A stretch of DNA of 64,000 nt from Actinomadura syzygii (GCF_008085905.1 NZ_VSFF01000006.1:525005-589004); one strand, 5' to 3'. Positions 9,231 to 18,765 are shown, numbered from the stretch's first letter. Translations and numbers: made by a program. Notes: a model not told the origin generated them from the sequence alone.

Positions 9231-9274
9231 GCCCGGGACGCTAGGTCACCCGCGTCCCGGCGCACAACTGAAAT

Positions 9275-9943
9275 TCAGTAGACCTCGGCGCCGAAGGCAT
9301 TCAGCACATCGGTGACCGGCTTGTAGAAGGACGATCCGCCCGAAGCGCAGCCGCCCTGGCCGCCGATTCCGACGCCGAGGGCCATGTCGCCGCTGAAGTA
9401 GGGCGCACCCGGATTGTCGCCGGGTTCGGCGCAGATGGACGTCATCGCCAATCCCGTGATCGTCCCCTCGGGCGTGTTCACGGCGATGTTGAGCGCCTTC
9501 ACGGTGCCGCAGCGCCTGCCGGTGGTGGAACCGCTGGTGCAGACCGTCTGCCCGACGGTGGCGCGGCCCGACCTGGTGATGTCCTGCGACCCGGGGAAAA
9601 GGTGGACGCTGCCCGGCCTTTCCACGTGCGGGTCGGTGTAGCGGGCGAGTCCGACGAGGCCGTTCACGGCGACGACCGTGCCGAGCTCGATGGTCAGGCC
9701 CGGGTCGCCGTAGAGGTTCAGCCCCTGCTTCGCGCAGCCGCCCGCGGTCAGGAAGGAGTAGGCGCCGCCCCTGCGCACGTTGAAGGCCAGCGTGCAGCGG
9801 ACGCCGCCGGGCGCGAAGATCGCGTCACCGCCCTCGGGCCCGGACGGAGCGGGAGCGGTCCCGGACGCGGCGGACGCGGCCGGGGCGAGGGTGACGATAA
9901 CGGCGGTGACGCCGGTGGTAAGCGCGGCGATACGGAATCTCAC
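9275..9943 (-). CDS. secreted streptogrisin-like S1 protease homologue with a lost active site
   Basis: 222 residues, with a Sec signal peptide ending near APAASAAS. The body aligns by eye with the streptogrisin/alpha-lytic S1 proteases: a TAG-C segment, a CGTVKALN-type strand, an ICAEPGD segment, and a closing GGQGGCASGGSSFYKPVTDVL. The catalytic positions are gone. The family TAGHC is TAGGC here (His to Gly), and the GDSGGP nucleophile motif reads GDNPGAP (Ser replaced). The frame is open and codon use is normal. It is probably a maintained, non-catalytic secreted protein (inhibitor, adhesin or binding role) rather than a fresh pseudogene. Confidence 0.75.
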   Translation of the reverse strand: MRFRIAALTTGVTAVIVTLAPAASAASGTAPAPSGPEGGDAIFAPGGVRCTLAFNVRRGGAYSFLTAGGCAKQGLNLYGDPGLTIELGTVVAVNGLVGLARYTDPHVERPGSVHLFPGSQDITRSGRATVGQTVCTSGSTTGRRCGTVKALNIAVNTPEGTITGLAMTSICAEPGDNPGAPYFSGDMALGVGIGGQGGCASGGSSFYKPVTDVLNAFGAEVY

Positions 9944-10088
9944 GGGGCCTCCTGCGGGGGATTAGGCGCCCAGGACACGGGTTATCCGGAATGCTGCGGA
10001 ATTCCGGCCGTCCCGGCAAGGGGACGAAAGTGCCAAGATCAGCCGCGGCCGTATATCAAGTTCACGACCACGATCGCGAAAAGCCCGG

Positions 10089-10913
10089 TCAGCCCTCGTC
10101 CGAGTTGTACTGCGCGTCGTGCTGCTTGCGCGGCGAGCAGACCGACGCGGACGGGCAGGAGCAGCGTCCGCCGCCGTTCAGCCGGACGGTCACCGTGTCC
10201 GCCGGGACGTTCCGTCCGATCACCTGGCCCGAGCCGTTCGGCGTGTCCACGCGGGAGCCGAGCGACGGCATCTTCTCGTGCGCCTTCACGTATAGCGGGT
10301 GCTCATATTTCAGGCAGCACATCAGCCGCCCGCAGGCCCCGGCGATCCGCAGTGGATTGACGGGCAGATCCTGGTCTTTCGCCATTCGGACGGAGACGGG
10401 CTCGAAATCCTTGAGGAAGGTGGCGCAGCAGAGGTCGCGTCCGCACGGGCCGATACCGCCCTGGAGGCGGGCCTCGTCGCGCGGGCCGACCTGGCGCAGT
10501 TCGACCCGCGCCTTGATCCCCCGGGCGAGGTCGCGGACGAGGGCGCGGAAGTCCACCCGGTGCGGCGCCGTGAAGTAGATCTTGAAGACGTTGTCGGCGT
10601 CCAGGAAGTCGACGCCGATGACCTTCATCGGCAGGTCGTGCTTGCGGATCAGGCGCTTGGCGATGGAGCGCCCCTCGGCGCGGCGGCGGCGGTTGGCCTC
10701 GTCGCGGGCGAGGTGCTCGTCGGCGGCGGGTCCGGCGCATTCCGGCAGGTCGCCGATGTCGTCGGACACCCACTGCGGCGCCCACACGCATTCGGCGACC
10801 TCCGGCCCGGAGTCGGTGGGGACGAGGACCTTGTCGCCGACGCTCGGGCTGTGCGGACCGGGGTCGAGGTAGTAGAGCCGGCCGTAACGGGTGAAGCTCA
10901 CTGCCATCACCAT
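10089..10913 (-). CDS. ricT: PSP1 C-terminal domain protein (RicT/YaaT-like)
   Basis: 274 residues from ATG 10913 (MVMAVSFTRYGR); an in-frame ATG at 10955 would add 14 residues. The PSP1 domain is clear: GDKVLVPTDSGPEVAECV, EGRSIAKRLIRKHDLPMKVIG, and a cysteine-rich core (GPCGRDLCCATFL, GACGRLMCCLKYEHPLY). In Bacillus the homologue RicT belongs to a complex that influences RNase Y and sporulation; the actinomycete role is not established. The C-terminal tail CSCPSASVCS adds three further cysteines. It is cytosolic and monocistronic. Confidence 0.88.
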   Translation of the reverse strand: MVMAVSFTRYGRLYYLDPGPHSPSVGDKVLVPTDSGPEVAECVWAPQWVSDDIGDLPECAGPAADEHLARDEANRRRRAEGRSIAKRLIRKHDLPMKVIGVDFLDADNVFKIYFTAPHRVDFRALVRDLARGIKARVELRQVGPRDEARLQGGIGPCGRDLCCATFLKDFEPVSVRMAKDQDLPVNPLRIAGACGRLMCCLKYEHPLYVKAHEKMPSLGSRVDTPNGSGQVIGRNVPADTVTVRLNGGGRCSCPSASVCSPRKQHDAQYNSDEG

Positions 10914-11038
10914 GCCCACGGTTTCGCTCCGTTCGCCCGGTTCCGTGCGTCCCACTTTAGGACGTCCGCACCCGTCCCTAAACGGGGCATCCGGACTGAA
11001 AAAAGACGATCACCAGGCGAGCATGCGCCAGCCGGCCG

Positions 11039-12043
11039 TCACCAGGCGGCGTCGGCCAGGTCCCTGCCGGGGACGGGTCGCGCGTCCTGGACGTAGAGGT
11101 CGCCCGCCGAGGCCAGCACGCCCTTCCCGGTGTGGGCGGGATGCAGGCCGGTCAGGGCGCCGTCCACCTTCTGCCGCCACAGCACCTTGCCGGGCCGGCC
11201 GGTCAGGCTGTACGTCTGCACGGAGAGCTGCGAGTTCTGGACGAAGCCCGCGACGAAGCCCCGTCCGTCCCGGCTGAGAACCGCCGTGGACGCGCCCTTC
11301 GGGAGGGTCAGGACGACCTTGCTGACCTTGAGGTCGCCCCCGGCGCCGCGCAGGTCGAGCGCCCGCACCTGATGTCCGGCCTCACCCGGACCGCCGACGG
11401 GGCTCCACACGAACGAGAGCGTCGTCCCGGCCCAGGACAGGGCGCTGAGCCGTCCCGGCGCGCGGGTCGTCCACGCCTTGCGGGCGCCGGACTCGGCGGA
11501 CACGACGGTCACGCTGCCGCGCGCCCCTCGGTAGGTGACGTAGGCGACGCGGTCGCCGTCCGGGCTGACGGCGAGGTCCGACCAGGAGGTGGACGCGCCC
11601 GCGACGGCGGCCTTGGAAAGGTCCTGGAGGTCTTTCGGACGTCCGTCCGCGTCGAGGTGGAGGCGGTGGAACGCGACCCTGCCCGCGGCGTAGGACGCCA
11701 CGACGTACGAGCCGTCCTTCGCGGCGGCGACGCGGTGGAAGCGGCGGCCCTGCGGCGCGGCGACGGGGAGCCCGACGTCGGCGCCGGTGCGGACGTCCCG
11801 GACGATCAGCGCCGTCCCGGTCGCGGCGACCCCGACCACGAACCGCGGCTCGGTCTTGCGCGCCTCGGCGGCGGGCTTCGCCTCGTGCTCCTCCTCGGCG
11901 GAGCGCTGGTGGCGGTGCACCACGTCGAGGCCGCCCGCGACGAAGAGCGCCAGCGCCGCCGCGGCACTGAGCGGGACGGCGCCCCGCAGCGAGCCGACAC
12001 CGAGACGCGTCCCGGGGGATGGGTCATCGTGCTTGCCTTCCAT
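11039..12043 (-). CDS. membrane-anchored beta-propeller-like protein of unknown function
   Basis: 334 residues from ATG 12043 (MEGKH; an ATG five codons earlier is also possible). One transmembrane helix (VPLSAAAALALFVAGGLDVV, residues about 25-45) is followed by an extracytoplasmic domain. That domain has repeated WD40/TolB-like strands: DLAVSPDGDRVAYVTY, LSALSWAGTTLSFVWSP and AVLSRDGRGFVAGF. I do not recognise a specific family. It may be a surface sensor or scaffold. Confidence 0.7.
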   Translation of the reverse strand: MEGKHDDPSPGTRLGVGSLRGAVPLSAAAALALFVAGGLDVVHRHQRSAEEEHEAKPAAEARKTEPRFVVGVAATGTALIVRDVRTGADVGLPVAAPQGRRFHRVAAAKDGSYVVASYAAGRVAFHRLHLDADGRPKDLQDLSKAAVAGASTSWSDLAVSPDGDRVAYVTYRGARGSVTVVSAESGARKAWTTRAPGRLSALSWAGTTLSFVWSPVGGPGEAGHQVRALDLRGAGGDLKVSKVVLTLPKGASTAVLSRDGRGFVAGFVQNSQLSVQTYSLTGRPGKVLWRQKVDGALTGLHPAHTGKGVLASAGDLYVQDARPVPGRDLADAAW

Positions 12044-12182
12044 GGGGTCGCCCCGCACCTGCCTCTCTCGAAAGTTCGCCCGTCGTTTCTATCTCATCTA
12101 CCTCGCGACAAACAGCCATCAATGCGGAGTTATCGCGTCGCAACGAAGCCGCGCCGCCCGCGTGCCGCCCGCGCGCCGCCCG

Positions 12183-13028
12183 TCAGCCGAGCGCCGCGCG
12201 GGCGGCCTCGGCCAGAGTGGCACCATACGTCGTACCGAACAGCACCACATGCACAAGCAGCGGATGCAGCTGGTGCAACGGGATACGTGCGCGCCACCCG
12301 TCGGCGAGCGGGGCGGCCTCGTCGTAGGCGGCGAGGACTCGGTCGAGCTGCGGCGTGCCGAACAGCGCCATCATCGCAAGGTCGGTCTCGCGGTGGCCGC
12401 CGTGCGCCGCCGGGTCGATGAGGAGCGCGCGGTCGCCGGTCCACTGGACGTTCCCCGACCACAGGTCGCCGTGGATGCGGCTCGGCGGCTCGGGCGGACC
12501 GGCGAGCGTCCCGATGTCCTCGATGACCCGCTCGACGAGCCGGATCTCGCCGGACGACAGGTGCCGGGCGCCGTCCCGCAGGTACGGTTCGAGCCGCCGC
12601 TCCGCGTACCAGGCGGGCCAGTCACGGCCTTCGGAGAGGGTGTTGTCGAGGGGCAGGTCGGCGATGAAGCCGTCCCACGGCGCGCCGTACTCGGCGGGAC
12701 GGCGGCCGGTGTGCAGGGCGGCCAGCTCGCGTCCGAACCGCTCCGCGGCGGACGGCGTCGGCGACGCGGGCTCCAACCACGGCAGCACGAGCATGTGCTC
12801 GCCGGCGGCGACCACGTCCGGGACGGGCGCGTCCGGCCCCGCCTCCCCCAGCCAGCGCAGCCCGGCGGCCTCCGCCGCGAACACTCCCGCCTGGTCGGAC
12901 GCGGCCTTCACGAACACCTCGCGCCCGTCGGCGAGGGACGCGCGGTGCAGCGTCCACGCGTGGCTGGAGCCGAGGCCGCGCACGTCCTCGACGCCGAGGC
13001 CGAGGAGCCGCGCGAGCCGGGCGCGCAC
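12183..13028 (-). CDS. fructosamine kinase family protein
   Basis: 281 residues from a GTG that abuts the stop of the upstream phosphatase gene. It has an aminoglycoside-phosphotransferase-like fold: Lys in VFVKAASDQAG, the catalytic HGDLWSGNV, and the metal-binding LLIDPAAHGGHRETDLAM. These are the signatures of fructosamine-3-kinase and ketosamine kinases, which phosphorylate glycated amines so that they come off proteins. It forms an operon with the LMW phosphatase; this pairing is frequent in actinobacteria and suggests a protein-deglycation route. Confidence 0.9.
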   Translation of the reverse strand: MRARLARLLGLGVEDVRGLGSSHAWTLHRASLADGREVFVKAASDQAGVFAAEAAGLRWLGEAGPDAPVPDVVAAGEHMLVLPWLEPASPTPSAAERFGRELAALHTGRRPAEYGAPWDGFIADLPLDNTLSEGRDWPAWYAERRLEPYLRDGARHLSSGEIRLVERVIEDIGTLAGPPEPPSRIHGDLWSGNVQWTGDRALLIDPAAHGGHRETDLAMMALFGTPQLDRVLAAYDEAAPLADGWRARIPLHQLHPLLVHVVLFGTTYGATLAEAARAALG

Positions 13029-13508
13029 TCAGCCCTCCTTGAGCGCCGCGCGGATCTCCTCAAGGAGGCCCGGCATCGCCGCCTCCACCTGCTCCAGGAC
13101 GAGGTCGAAGCCCGCGTCGTCGCCGTAGTACGGGTCGGGGACGTCGAGGTCGGCGCCCGCGTCCGGGTCGAACTCGCGCAGCAGCCGGATCCTGCCGCGC
13201 GCCTCCTCGCCCGGGGCCATGGCGCGCAGGGCGTTGAGGTGCCCCTCGTCCAGGGCGACGATCAGGTCGTACCGGTCGAACCAGCCGGGCTCGAACTGCC
13301 GGGCGAGGTGCGCCGACCGGTAGCCCGCCCGGCGCAGCGTCTCGACCGTCCGCTCGTCGGCGCCGTCGCCGACGTGCCAGGAGCCGGTGCCCGAGCTGTC
13401 GACCTCGGCGTCCAGACCCTCCTCCGCCACGTGGTGGCGCAGGACCCACTCGGCCATCGGGGAGCGGCAGATGTTGCCCGTGCAGACGAACGTGACTCGG
13501 TACGGCAT
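13029..13508 (-). CDS. low-molecular-weight protein-tyrosine phosphatase
   Basis: 159 residues. The P-loop VCTGNICRSPMAEWV at residues 9-23 holds the Cys and Arg of the C(X)5R motif, and the general-acid loop DPYYGDD is near residue 128. The length is normal for the family. It is the first gene of a two-gene operon with the fructosamine kinase, with no gap between them. Confidence 0.93.
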   Translation of the reverse strand: MPYRVTFVCTGNICRSPMAEWVLRHHVAEEGLDAEVDSSGTGSWHVGDGADERTVETLRRAGYRSAHLARQFEPGWFDRYDLIVALDEGHLNALRAMAPGEEARGRIRLLREFDPDAGADLDVPDPYYGDDAGFDLVLEQVEAAMPGLLEEIRAALKEG

Positions 13509-13537
13509 GCCTCCATCATGCCCGAGGCCCCGAAACG

Positions 13538-13569
13538 AACGGCCCCCGGCGGGGAAGCCGGGGGCCGTT
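13538..13569 (-). terminator. strong hairpin terminator after the S8 protease gene
   Basis: A 13-bp perfect stem, AACGGCCCCCGGC and its complement, around a GGGGAA loop, 14 bp after the protease stop. It separates the protease gene from the phosphatase operon. Confidence 0.75.
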
Positions 13570-13582
13570 GCGAAAAGGACGG

Positions 13583-15289
13583 TCAGCGTCGGACGGCGTT
13601 CAGCGCGTCCACGATGCCGCTGCCGAAGAACCCGTTCTGGCCCTTCGAGCCTTCACAGGTCTGGGTCGACGTGTGCTTGACCCACTTGCCGTCCTGCTGG
13701 GTGTACCAGACGTACTCGAACGACCGCGGGTCCGGGCAGTCCTTGACGGTCGCGGTGCCGCGCAGGATGCCCTCGACGACGCGCGGGTCGAGGGTGAGGC
13801 CGCCGTCGCGGTCCCGGTGCCCGTACCGGCTGACGATGAGGGCCGCGACGCCGACCGCGTGCGGCGACGCCATCGACGTCCCCTGGATCGACTGGTAGTA
13901 GGCGCACTTGTCGCCCTTGCAGCTGCGGATGATGTTCGGCGTCTTCGGCGTCCCGTCGGCGTTCAGCTCGCCGCGGGCCTTCGCCAGCCGCTCGGGGTAG
14001 GCGGCCCAGATCCCGGCGCGGTCGTCCGGACGCTGGTCGGTCGTGTCGACCTTGTCGCCGCCGGGCGCGGCCACCGCCACGTACCCGTTGCCGTAGCTGC
14101 TGTAGTACGACTTGCGGGTGCTCGGGCCGGTCGCCGAGATCGGGATGACGTGCTCGCCCTCGGTCGGCATCGACACGCAGCTCGCCGGGACGGTCCGCTC
14201 GTACGGCGTCTCCCCCGGCTCGGACGCGAAGTCGGGGCTCGTGGTGTCCACGTTGGTCTTCGTGTAGTCGACCTGCTCGTTGCCCGCGGCGGAGATCAGC
14301 GTGACGTTCCGCTCGTGCGCGAAGTCCAGCGCCCGCTGCACGGCCGTGATGATGGTGCGCTGTTCGAGCTGGTCCTCGGGCTTGTCCGCGGGGTTGTTCG
14401 CGCAGTTGTAGAGCCAGGGGTCCACGTAGTACGACATGTTGACGACGTCGATGCCGTTCTTCGCCGCATACGTCAGGCCGTCAACGGTCGGCTGGAGGAA
14501 GAAGTAGCCGGAGTCCTGCCCGACGCGGATGTTGACGATCGAGACGTTCGGCGCGACGCCCGCCATGCCGAGCCCGTTGCGCGGCGAGGCGATCGTGGAC
14601 GCGACGTGCGTGCCGTGGTCGTTGTCGTCCCAGTCGTTGGGGTCGACGCACGACTTGAACTCGCACGGCCCGTCGACCTCCGCGCCGTTCGCGTCGGTCG
14701 GGATGTCGGTCGTGAAATTGCGGCTGAGTTTGCGGTTGAAGTTCGGCGCGATGTCGGGGTGGTCGCCGTCCACGCCGGTGTCGAGGACGCCGACGAGCAC
14801 GCGCTTGTCGCCGGGCTCCTTCTTGTACGAGCCGTCAGCCGTCGCGTGGATCTGCTTCATGTCCCACTGCAGATCGGCGAGCGGCTCCTTGTTCTTGGAC
14901 GGCTTTCCGGCGAGGGCCGCCCTGGACTTGGTGCCGACCGTCCGCTCGACGTTCGCGGCCTTCTTCTTCGGCGTCTTCGGGGCCTCGCCGATGACGCGGT
15001 TGCGCGCGGCGCCGTCCAACGCCCGCTCGCGCATCGCGGCGTGGAGGAACCCGGGGTTGTCGGAACGGACGGTGGCGACGCCCACGTCGGTGTTCTCGCG
15101 GACGATCGAACCCCCGGCCGACCGCACCGCGCGGTGCGCCGAGTCCGGGGAGACGCCCTCCTTGTAGAGGACGACGTACTCCGACACCTCACCCTTCGCC
15201 TGCGTTGGGTTCGGAGCCGCTGACGCTGGGAACGCGAGCGCCGTCACCGTCGTGACGGCGCACGCCGCGGAAATCAAGGCTCGCCGCAA
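13583..15289 (-). CDS. secreted S8 (subtilisin-like) serine protease
   Basis: 568 residues from TTG 15289, chosen because GGAGGT lies 5 nt upstream and a signal peptide (RRALISAACAVTTVTALAFPASAAP) follows at once. The frame is open far upstream, but that part overlaps holB. A short I9-like propeptide (EYVVLYKEGV to about residue 100) precedes the S8 domain. The catalytic triad is Asp in VLDTGVDGDHPD, His in DHGTHVAS, and Ser in GTSMASPHAVGV; the oxyanion Asn lies in SAAGNEQVD. Several Cys pairs (CEFKSC, CKGDKC, CPDP with TCEG) suggest disulfides. It is exported and probably self-processed. Confidence 0.92.
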   Translation of the reverse strand: MRRALISAACAVTTVTALAFPASAAPNPTQAKGEVSEYVVLYKEGVSPDSAHRAVRSAGGSIVRENTDVGVATVRSDNPGFLHAAMRERALDGAARNRVIGEAPKTPKKKAANVERTVGTKSRAALAGKPSKNKEPLADLQWDMKQIHATADGSYKKEPGDKRVLVGVLDTGVDGDHPDIAPNFNRKLSRNFTTDIPTDANGAEVDGPCEFKSCVDPNDWDDNDHGTHVASTIASPRNGLGMAGVAPNVSIVNIRVGQDSGYFFLQPTVDGLTYAAKNGIDVVNMSYYVDPWLYNCANNPADKPEDQLEQRTIITAVQRALDFAHERNVTLISAAGNEQVDYTKTNVDTTSPDFASEPGETPYERTVPASCVSMPTEGEHVIPISATGPSTRKSYYSSYGNGYVAVAAPGGDKVDTTDQRPDDRAGIWAAYPERLAKARGELNADGTPKTPNIIRSCKGDKCAYYQSIQGTSMASPHAVGVAALIVSRYGHRDRDGGLTLDPRVVEGILRGTATVKDCPDPRSFEYVWYTQQDGKWVKHTSTQTCEGSKGQNGFFGSGIVDALNAVRR

Positions 15290-15492
15290 AGCAGACCTCC
15301 TGGCCGTTGGGGAGCAGACCCGAGAAATGGGGACCAAGCCAGGCGAAGGTACGCGAGTTCCCGTTGAGAGATGCGAACGGTTATGTAACGAAAAGGGAGA
15401 TCTCATGTAAGCCGGGGTTCCGGACGTCCGTCCGACACCCGAAGGGCCGCCCGGCAGCGCTCCAACCCCGGGCGCGCGGTGCGGGCCGCGGT

Positions 15493-16632
15493 TCAGCCGG
15501 TGCGGAGGGCGAGCGTGAGCGCCTCGACCGCCAGCAGCGGGTTGACGTTCGCCTCCAGCCGCTCCCGGCACGCCATGATCGCGTCGAGGCGGCGCAGCGT
15601 GTCCTCCGGACGCCCGTTCCGCGCCGCCGTCCGCAGCTCGGGACCGAGGTCGACGTTCACCAGCTCGCTGCCCGCGCCGAGCTGCAACGTCAGGACGTCC
15701 CGGTAATAGGACGCGAGGTCGAGCAGCGTCCGGTCGAGCGAGTCGCGCTTCAGCCGCGTCGCCCGCGATTTCTGCCGGTCGGCGAGCTCCTTCAGGGCGC
15801 CCGCCGTCCCGCGCGGCATGCGGCCCTTCTCGCTCTCGCCGAGCGCCTTGCGCAGCGCCGTCGTCTCCCCGTCGTCCAGCTCCGCGGTCTGCGCCGCCGC
15901 CTCCGCCTCGGCCGCCTTCACGATCGCCTCCGCCGCCGCGACCGCCGGGCCCACCGACGTCAGCCGGCGCGGCACCGCCATGACGGCCTCGTACCGGCCG
16001 CGCGCCTCCGGGTCCGTCGCGAGGCGGCGCGCCTGCCCGACGTCGCCCTGCGCCATCCGCGCCGCCGACTCCGCCGCGCCCGGGGCGACGCCCACCCGCT
16101 GGACCAGCATGTCCGCGACCGCCCGGACCGGCGGCGTCCGCAGCGTCACCACCCGGCAGCGCGACTTGATCGTCACGAGCAGGTCGTCCGGGGACGGGGT
16201 GCAGAGCAGCCAGAGCGTCCGCGGCGGGGGCTCCTCGATCGCCTTCAGCAGGACGTTCGCGGCCGGTTCCGTCGCGCGGTGGGCGTCCTCGAACAGGGCG
16301 ATCTGCCAGCGTCCGCCGCTCGGCGCCGTCGACGCGCGCAGCACCAGCTTCCGCGCCTGCGCCGCGCCGTACGACAGCCCGGCCGGACGGATCAGCTCGA
16401 CGTCCGCGTGCGTCCCCTGGAGGACCTGGTGGCAGGACGGGCAGTGCCCGCAGCCGCGCGGCGTCTCCTCGCACTGGAGGGCCGCCGCGAACGCGCGGGC
16501 GGCGGTGGAGCGTCCCACCCCGGGCGGGCCGGTGAACAGCCAGGCATGCGCGAGACCGCCCCCGCCTCCCGCGGCCGCCGACAACTGCGCGATGACCGGC
16601 TCCTGGCCCACGAGGTCGTCCCACACGCTCAT
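15493..16632 (-). CDS. holB: DNA polymerase III delta' subunit
   Basis: 379 residues. The AAA+ clamp-loader fold has a P-loop GPPGVGRST at about residues 35-43, and the zinc-binding cluster C-x8-C-x2-C-x2-C (GCGHCPSCHQ) follows. The DEAD-like segment ALFEDAHRAT and the SRC motif (IKSRCRVVTLR) are present. It is part of the clamp loader at the replication fork. It lies downstream of tmk on the same strand, the usual tmk-holB order. Confidence 0.92.
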   Translation of the reverse strand: MSVWDDLVGQEPVIAQLSAAAGGGGGLAHAWLFTGPPGVGRSTAARAFAAALQCEETPRGCGHCPSCHQVLQGTHADVELIRPAGLSYGAAQARKLVLRASTAPSGGRWQIALFEDAHRATEPAANVLLKAIEEPPPRTLWLLCTPSPDDLLVTIKSRCRVVTLRTPPVRAVADMLVQRVGVAPGAAESAARMAQGDVGQARRLATDPEARGRYEAVMAVPRRLTSVGPAVAAAEAIVKAAEAEAAAQTAELDDGETTALRKALGESEKGRMPRGTAGALKELADRQKSRATRLKRDSLDRTLLDLASYYRDVLTLQLGAGSELVNVDLGPELRTAARNGRPEDTLRRLDAIMACRERLEANVNPLLAVEALTLALRTG

Positions 16633-16667
16633 GGTTCAAAGGCTAGCCGGGCACGAGGCGCGGCCGT

Positions 16668-18737
16668 TCAGTAGTCGGTGATGACCGGGAAGCTGCCGGT
16701 GGCGTCCTCGGCGCCCGCGGGCACCGGGTCGGGGAGGATCTCCCGGATGCGGTACTGGATCTCGCGGCTCAGCTCGTTCTGCGGGCGGCTCGCGTCCAGG
16801 ATCAGGTAGCGGTCCGGGTCGGCCTCGGCGAGCGCGTGAAACCCGGCGCGGACGCGCTCGTGGAAGTCCTGCGACTCGGACTCGATCCGGTCGGCGGGCG
16901 CGGACAGCCGTCCGAGGCCCGCCTGCGGCGGGATCTCCAGCAGGACGGTCAGGTCCGGGACGAGCCCGCCCGTCGCCCAGGCGTTCACGCGGGCGATGTC
17001 CTCGACGCGCTGCTGGCGCCCGAAGCCCTGGTAGGCGAGGGACGAGTCGACGTACCGGTCGCTCACCACGATCGCGCCGCGGTCCATCGCGGGCCGGATC
17101 ACGTTCGCGACGTGGTCGGCGCGGTCGGCCGCGTAGAGCAGGCTCTCGGCGCGGTCGGACAGCCCGGTCGTGTCGCGGTCGAGCAGCATCGCGCGCAGCC
17201 GCATCCCGATCTTGGTGGCGCCGGGCTCGTGCGTCGTGACGACGTCGTAGCCGTGGTCGCGCAGCCAGATCGCGGCGAGCCGCGCCTGCGTGGTCTTGCC
17301 CGCGCCCTCGCCGCCCTCGAACGCGATGAACACGCCGCGCTCCCGCCGGACCGGCCGCTCCGCCGCCGGGGCCTGCTCCGGCGGCGTGTAGATCTCGCCG
17401 CGCAGCGCGGCGCGCAGGTCGGGGACGAGCGGGATGCCGCGCCGGTCGTCCAGCCGCCGGAACCCGACGAGCCCGGCCAGCAGGGCGAGCACGGCCGCGA
17501 TCAGCATCGCGGCGCCCGTCCCGTCGAAGTCGTACACCGAGTCGCCGACGTCGAGCCGGTGCGACCCGACCGCGCCCGCGACCAGCGAGACGGCCGCGAA
17601 CGCGACCGTCGCGGTCACGACGGCGACGGACCGCAGGTAGCCGGCCGGACGGGTGTCCTCGGGCGCGTCGGGGTCGGTGAGCGCGATGCTCCCGGTCGCC
17701 CACGCGGCCCCCGCGAACACGCCGAGGAACCCGGTCGTGAACACGGCGACGACGAGGTTCTGCACGAGCGCGATCACGACCAGCGCGAGCGCGGCGGCGA
17801 TCACCGCGAGGCCGAGCAGACGCCGGCGGCTGAACGGGACGAGCACGCGCGGCCCGAGGAACAGCCCGAACCCGAGCCCGATCGCCAGCCCGGCGAGGAT
17901 GCTGCCGTACCCGGCGTCGCCGCCGCCCAGCTCGCCGGTGTGCACGCGGGCGACCCCGACGACCGCGCCCGCCGTGAGGGACGCGGCGGTCACCGCGAGC
18001 CCGACGCCGCGCGCGGCGGCCGTCCCCGGGCCCTGGAAGATCGCCTTCACCGGCGCGGCCACGCGGACCTGCTCGGACGCCGGGATCTCGCGGACCAGCG
18101 CGACGGCGGCGGCCGACGCGACGAACACGGCGGCGGTGACGTAGAGGGCGAGGTCGGCGCGCGAGCCGCGGCCGAGCGTCCCGTTCGCGATCAGCGCGAG
18201 GACGGCGAACAGCAGCGCCGCGACCGGGGCCGGGGCGACGAGGACGCGGTTCGCCGTGCGGTGCGCGCCGGGGCGCAGCTCGTCGTTCGGGACCAGGGCG
18301 GGCAGGGACGCGCGGGCGGCGGGCGTCCACAGCAGGCCCGCGCAGGAGACCAGGAAGGCGGCGGCGAACGTCCACGGCAGCGTCCCCACCAGCGGGACGG
18401 TCAGCACGACCACGAACCGCACCACGTCCGCGACGATCAGCATCAGCCGCCGGTCGACGCGGGCGGCGAGCGCGCCGCCGACCGGGGCGAGCAGCACCGC
18501 GGGCAGCACCAGCAGCACGAGCACGCCGCCGACCGCCCGGACCTGCACGGCGGCCGCGTCGTCGCGGGTCAGCAGCGCGGCCATCGCGGTCAGCGCCGGA
18601 ACGGCGAGCCACAGCCCGAGCCCGGACAGCGCCAGCGCCGACCGCAGCCGCCGGAACGGCCCGATCGAGGAAAGCGGCGAGACACCCGGCGGCGGCGACG
18701 CTGCGGGGTGCGGCCGGGATGCGCCCGTTCTGGTCAT
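16668..18737 (-). CDS. tmk: MFS-like membrane domain fused to thymidylate kinase
   Basis: 689 residues. Residues about 30-455 form an MFS-type membrane domain with 12 or so hydrophobic helices. Residues about 470-689 are a complete dTMP kinase: P-loop FEGGEGAGKTTQ, DR motif SDRYVDSSLAYQG, and a LID region near LSAPADRIES. The kinase makes dTDP from dTMP for DNA synthesis. The fusion ties an essential nucleotide kinase to the membrane. It is a recurring actinomycete architecture, and whether the MFS half transports anything is unknown. It is followed by holB and preceded by topA. Confidence 0.92.
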   Translation of the reverse strand: MTRTGASRPHPAASPPPGVSPLSSIGPFRRLRSALALSGLGLWLAVPALTAMAALLTRDDAAAVQVRAVGGVLVLLVLPAVLLAPVGGALAARVDRRLMLIVADVVRFVVVLTVPLVGTLPWTFAAAFLVSCAGLLWTPAARASLPALVPNDELRPGAHRTANRVLVAPAPVAALLFAVLALIANGTLGRGSRADLALYVTAAVFVASAAAVALVREIPASEQVRVAAPVKAIFQGPGTAAARGVGLAVTAASLTAGAVVGVARVHTGELGGGDAGYGSILAGLAIGLGFGLFLGPRVLVPFSRRRLLGLAVIAAALALVVIALVQNLVVAVFTTGFLGVFAGAAWATGSIALTDPDAPEDTRPAGYLRSVAVVTATVAFAAVSLVAGAVGSHRLDVGDSVYDFDGTGAAMLIAAVLALLAGLVGFRRLDDRRGIPLVPDLRAALRGEIYTPPEQAPAAERPVRRERGVFIAFEGGEGAGKTTQARLAAIWLRDHGYDVVTTHEPGATKIGMRLRAMLLDRDTTGLSDRAESLLYAADRADHVANVIRPAMDRGAIVVSDRYVDSSLAYQGFGRQQRVEDIARVNAWATGGLVPDLTVLLEIPPQAGLGRLSAPADRIESESQDFHERVRAGFHALAEADPDRYLILDASRPQNELSREIQYRIREILPDPVPAGAEDATGSFPVITDY

Positions 18738-18765
18738 GTCGGTCAGGGTATCGGCGTGGATGTCC

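Noticed and set aside
15290..16639. N-terminal 450 residues of the 1018-codon frame ahead of the S8 protease
   Set aside because: They lie over holB in another frame and are Gly/Arg/Ala-rich shadow sequence; a signal peptide and ribosome site mark TTG 15289.
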